From Palsa-739 sp036512155 (lineage in GTDB: Bacteria; Actinomycetota; Thermoleophilia; Gaiellales; Gaiellaceae), in the NCBI GenBank assembly GCA_036512155.1, contig DATCBD010000081.1:1-15016 (forward strand): a stretch of 15,016 nucleotides of DNA. Reading direction: 5' to 3'. The notes below the pieces were generated by a model. The model was not told where the DNA came from. It ran no database searches and saw nothing but the letters and a program-made list of their open reading frames with translations. A program made the position numbers and the translations under genes. This document shows positions 13,386-15,016 of the stretch, piece by piece. Positions within the stretch are counted from its first letter, which is position 1. Each line of letters begins with the position of its first letter.

Positions 13386-14264
13386 TCAGGGAACGTATAA
13401 GGCAGCGACATCGCGGGCGGTCGCGGCGATTCGGTCCCTCAGCTCCACAGGGGCGACCACCTCGAGATCGGGGCCGTACCGCAGCATCTCGCGGCGCGCC
13501 TCCTCCAGGCTCTCGAAAACGAGCGTCCGCTCGCCCTTCGGCCCGCGCGCGGTCACCTCCACGCGCGGCCGGCTGTCCTCGAACGCGCGCGACCACTCGT
13601 CCCAGTAGGCAGAGAGCTCGAACCCGGCCGGCCGCTCACACGGGTCGTCCAGCGGCCGCACCGACGCAACGCGCGACACGCGGTACACCCGCATGCCGGC
13701 GACCCGACGCGCGACGAGATACCACGCCCCGGCCTTGAGCACGAGCCCGAGCGGGTCGACCGTGCGCTGGACGACCCGGTTGCCCTCGCGGTACCGGATC
13801 TTCGCCCGGCAGCCGCTCCAGACGGCCGATGCGAGCGCCGGCAGATGCGGCACGCTGTCCTCGGCCCGAAACCAGCCGCGCGCGTCCAGGTGGAAGAGAC
13901 GCTGCGCCCGCGTGGCCCGCTCCTGCAGCTCGGACGGAAGCGCGGCGAGCAGCTTCAGCCTGGCGGCGGCGAGCTCGCCGCCGAGACCGAGCTCGGCCGC
14001 CGGGCCGGGCATGCCGGCCGCGAAGAGCGCCTCTGCCTCGTCGCCGGTCAGACCGGTGAGGCGGGTGCGATAGCCGCCGGCGAGCCGATATCCGCCAGCC
14101 GGGCCGCGCAACGCCTCCACCGGCACACCGGCGGCTGCGAGCGACTCGACGTCGCGGTGAACCGTGCGCACGGACACTTCGAGGCGCTCGGCGATGTCGG
14201 CCGCCGTCAGCTGCCCGCGGGTCTGCAACAGGAGAAGCAGCGAGACAAGACGCGTTGCACGCAT
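13386..14264 (-). CDS. WYL-domain transcriptional regulator (YafY-like)
   Basis: This 292-residue DNA-binding regulator has an N-terminal DeoR/HTH_11 winged helix (about 3-60: LTAADIAERLEVSVRTVHRDVESL then GPAGGYRL), a WYL ligand-sensing domain (about 145-205, with the WYL tripeptide at 181-183 and the arginine-rich WYLVARRVAGMRVYRVSRV) and a C-terminal WCX-like part. WYL domains are thought to bind small ligands or nucleic acid. ATG 14264 is 23 bases from the divergent cupin ATG. The exporter gene starts immediately after its stop codon. Targets are probably itself, the exporter and perhaps the divergent cupin pair. Confidence 0.92.
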   Translation of the reverse strand: MRATRLVSLLLLLQTRGQLTAADIAERLEVSVRTVHRDVESLAAAGVPVEALRGPAGGYRLAGGYRTRLTGLTGDEAEALFAAGMPGPAAELGLGGELAAARLKLLAALPSELQERATRAQRLFHLDARGWFRAEDSVPHLPALASAVWSGCRAKIRYREGNRVVQRTVDPLGLVLKAGAWYLVARRVAGMRVYRVSRVASVRPLDDPCERPAGFELSAYWDEWSRAFEDSRPRVEVTARGPKGERTLVFESLEEARREMLRYGPDLEVVAPVELRDRIAATARDVAALYVP

Positions 14265-14271
14265 TTTGCGG

Positions 14272-14277
14272 ACCCTA
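14272..14277 (-). promoter_or_regulatory. Candidate -10 box for the WYL regulator gene
   Basis: TAGGGT on the minus strand is seven bases before ATG 14264, which would give a leaderless transcript. It overlaps by two bases the TACGAT box that reads the other way toward the cupin gene. Confidence 0.35.
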
Positions 14278-14281
14278 CGAT
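14276..14281 (+). promoter_or_regulatory. Candidate -10 box for the cupin gene, leaderless
   Basis: TACGAT is followed by six bases and then ATG 14288, so the transcript probably begins at or beside the start codon. A TTGCAC at 14255-14260 could be a -35, but the 15-base spacing is short. The box overlaps the divergent WYL promoter. Confidence 0.45.
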
Positions 14282-14287
14282 AGATAC

Positions 14288-14752
14288 ATGACAGAAGGTG
14301 TCCTCTTTGTCTGCGAGGCTCCCGGCATGAACATCTGGGACGAGAGCTGGGGCGAGCAGGGCGAGGACTGGTCGGGCGGCGGCGGGCTGGCGAAGCGCCT
14401 CGTGCCGAGTGGGCCGGTGCTCGGCGCGTCCCTGTACGAGCTCGAGCGCGGCAACTTCGTGATCTTCCACTTCCACCACGGCTCGGAAGAGCTCTTGATC
14501 GTCCTGCGCGGGCGGCCGACGCTGCGCACCTTCGAGGGAGAGCGGCAGCTGGACGAGGGCGAGGTCGTCCACTTCCCCACCGGACGGGACGGCGCGCACG
14601 AGATCCGCAACGACACCGACGAGACCGTGCGTTACGTGATGGCGGGGATCCGCGTCTCGCCGGAGATCGCCGAGTACCCGGATCTGAAGCAGGTCACCGG
14701 CCAGTCGAGGCACGGGATCTTCTTCATCCATGACGTCGAGGAGGACGCATGA
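14288..14752 (+). CDS. Cupin-domain protein with intact metal site
   Basis: The 154 residues form a single cupin. Motif 1 is FHFHHGSEELLIVLRG, giving the HxH and Glu ligands. Motif 2 is GEVVHFPTGRDGAHEIRN, with the fourth His. Unlike the cupin at 10676-11062, all four ligands are present, so a metal-dependent enzyme or sensor is likely; the substrate is unknown. A Trp/Gly/acid-rich stretch (about 19-36, IWDESWGEQGEDWSGGGG) precedes the barrel. ATG 14288 is chosen because a TACGAT box lies six bases upstream; MNIWDESW at 14327 is an alternative. The stop overlaps the next small gene as ATGA. Confidence 0.85.
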   Translation: MTEGVLFVCEAPGMNIWDESWGEQGEDWSGGGGLAKRLVPSGPVLGASLYELERGNFVIFHFHHGSEELLIVLRGRPTLRTFEGERQLDEGEVVHFPTGRDGAHEIRNDTDETVRYVMAGIRVSPEIAEYPDLKQVTGQSRHGIFFIHDVEEDA

Positions 14753-14880
14753 GCGACGAGCGAGACTCGAACGTCGTCGAGCTGCTGCTGCGCGAGCCGG
14801 AGATCGTCGCGTGGCTCGACGACTACCGTCCGGAACCCGACGAGGTCGACGGCGAGGACGACCCGCCACAGGCGGCATAA
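14749..14880 (+). CDS. Small acidic protein of 43 residues
   Basis: I do not recognise this protein. ATG 14749 overlaps the cupin stop as ATGA, the coupling signature seen elsewhere in the window, and the frame runs to TAA 14878-14880. The product has 15 acidic and 3 basic residues. A likely short helix (about 8-25, NVVELLLREPEIVAWLDD) precedes a disordered Pro/Asp/Glu tail. There is no signal peptide or membrane segment. The good codon pattern and overlap argue that it is real. It may be a partner or regulator of the cupin. Confidence 0.6.
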   Translation: MSDERDSNVVELLLREPEIVAWLDDYRPEPDEVDGEDDPPQAA

Positions 14881-14883
14881 CGT

Positions 14884-14889
14884 CATAAT
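14884..14889 (+). promoter_or_regulatory. Candidate -10 box for the nitronate monooxygenase gene, leaderless
   Basis: CATAAT is followed by six bases and ATG 14896, the same spacing as the cupin promoter at 14276. It lies in the 15-base gap after the small acidic gene. No clear -35 is visible. Confidence 0.45.
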
Positions 14890-14895
14890 CGCTGC

Positions 14896-15016
14896 ATGCC
14901 GGTGCCGCTCCGGACGCCGCTCTGTGACGAGCTGGGAATCGATGTGCCGATTCTCTCCGCCGGAATGGGGTCGATCGCAGGCGCCGATCTCGTGGCAGCG
15001 GTCTCCGAGGCCGGCG
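14896..15016 (+). CDS. Nitronate monooxygenase-like flavoprotein, N-terminal fragment cut by window edge
   Basis: The 40 visible residues (MPVPLRTPLCDELGIDVPIL, then SAGMGSIAGADLVAAVSEAG) match the start of the 2-nitropropane dioxygenase/nitronate monooxygenase TIM barrel: a short N-terminal helix, then PIL.AGMG at the first FMN-binding strand and LVAAVSEAGG. These FMN enzymes oxidise alkyl nitronates; the same N-terminus also occurs in FabK-type enoyl reductases and related IMPDH-like barrels. The catalytic His and the rest lie past the edge, so the exact member cannot be decided. Confidence 0.75.
   Translation, partial: MPVPLRTPLCDELGIDVPILSAGMGSIAGADLVAAVSEAG

Noticed and set aside
11742..13400. 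552-residue plus-strand open frame opposite glnII and the exporter
   Set aside because: Mirror frame of clear minus-strand genes; it crosses the intrinsic terminator and has no motif.

Overview
The window is GC-rich, almost entirely coding DNA, most likely from an actinobacterium. The order fhaA-fhaB-pstP-rodA-pbpA matches the actinobacterial cell-wall/cell-division cluster. Together with the DUF4446, SIMPL and WYL genes and the short-leader starts, it suggests a deep branch such as Thermoleophilia (Gaiellales/Solirubrobacterales). The class-level assignment is inference. No gene-free stretch exceeds 100 bases. I saw no tRNA, rRNA, CRISPR array, insertion sequence or phage gene.

Region 1 (1-5891, minus strand) is a wall-growth and Ser/Thr-phosphorylation block. 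Reading leftwards it holds a protein kinase with a polytopic membrane tail, FhaA (DUF3662 + FHA), FhaB (TM + FHA), a PstP-type PP2C phosphatase, a RodA/FtsW glycosyltransferase and a class B penicillin-binding protein cut by the left edge. The last five genes are joined by 4-base overlaps (ATGA, GTGA, CTGA, GTGA). The CTGA junction implies that rodA starts at CTG. The pbpA fragment uses a GTG start.

Region 2 (5967-8875, plus strand) holds a membrane-anchored protein with a CARDB-like C-terminus, a DUF4446 protein, an HNH endonuclease and a secreted SIMPL protein. Region 3 (8872-11062) holds a minus-strand sulfurtransferase, then divergently an L,D-transpeptidase coupled to a small cupin.

Region 4 (11059-14264, minus strand) holds a WYL regulator and an abutting LysE/RhtB exporter, then an intrinsic terminator, then a type II glutamine synthetase (glnII) and a GNAT acetyltransferase of the phosphinothricin/methionine-sulfoximine type five bases behind it. 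Region 5 (14288-15016, plus strand) holds a cupin, an overlapping 43-residue acidic protein and the start of a nitronate monooxygenase-like gene.

Most of the window is recognisable housekeeping. The unusual points are the inferred CTG start, a two-cysteine insertion in RodA, the non-PASTA polytopic kinase beside fhaA, both tail-to-tail junctions sharing the tetramer CTAG, the glnII-acetyltransferase pair with a terminator/attenuator in front, and recurrent TANNNT boxes very close to start codons. I found no convincing wholly new multi-gene system.
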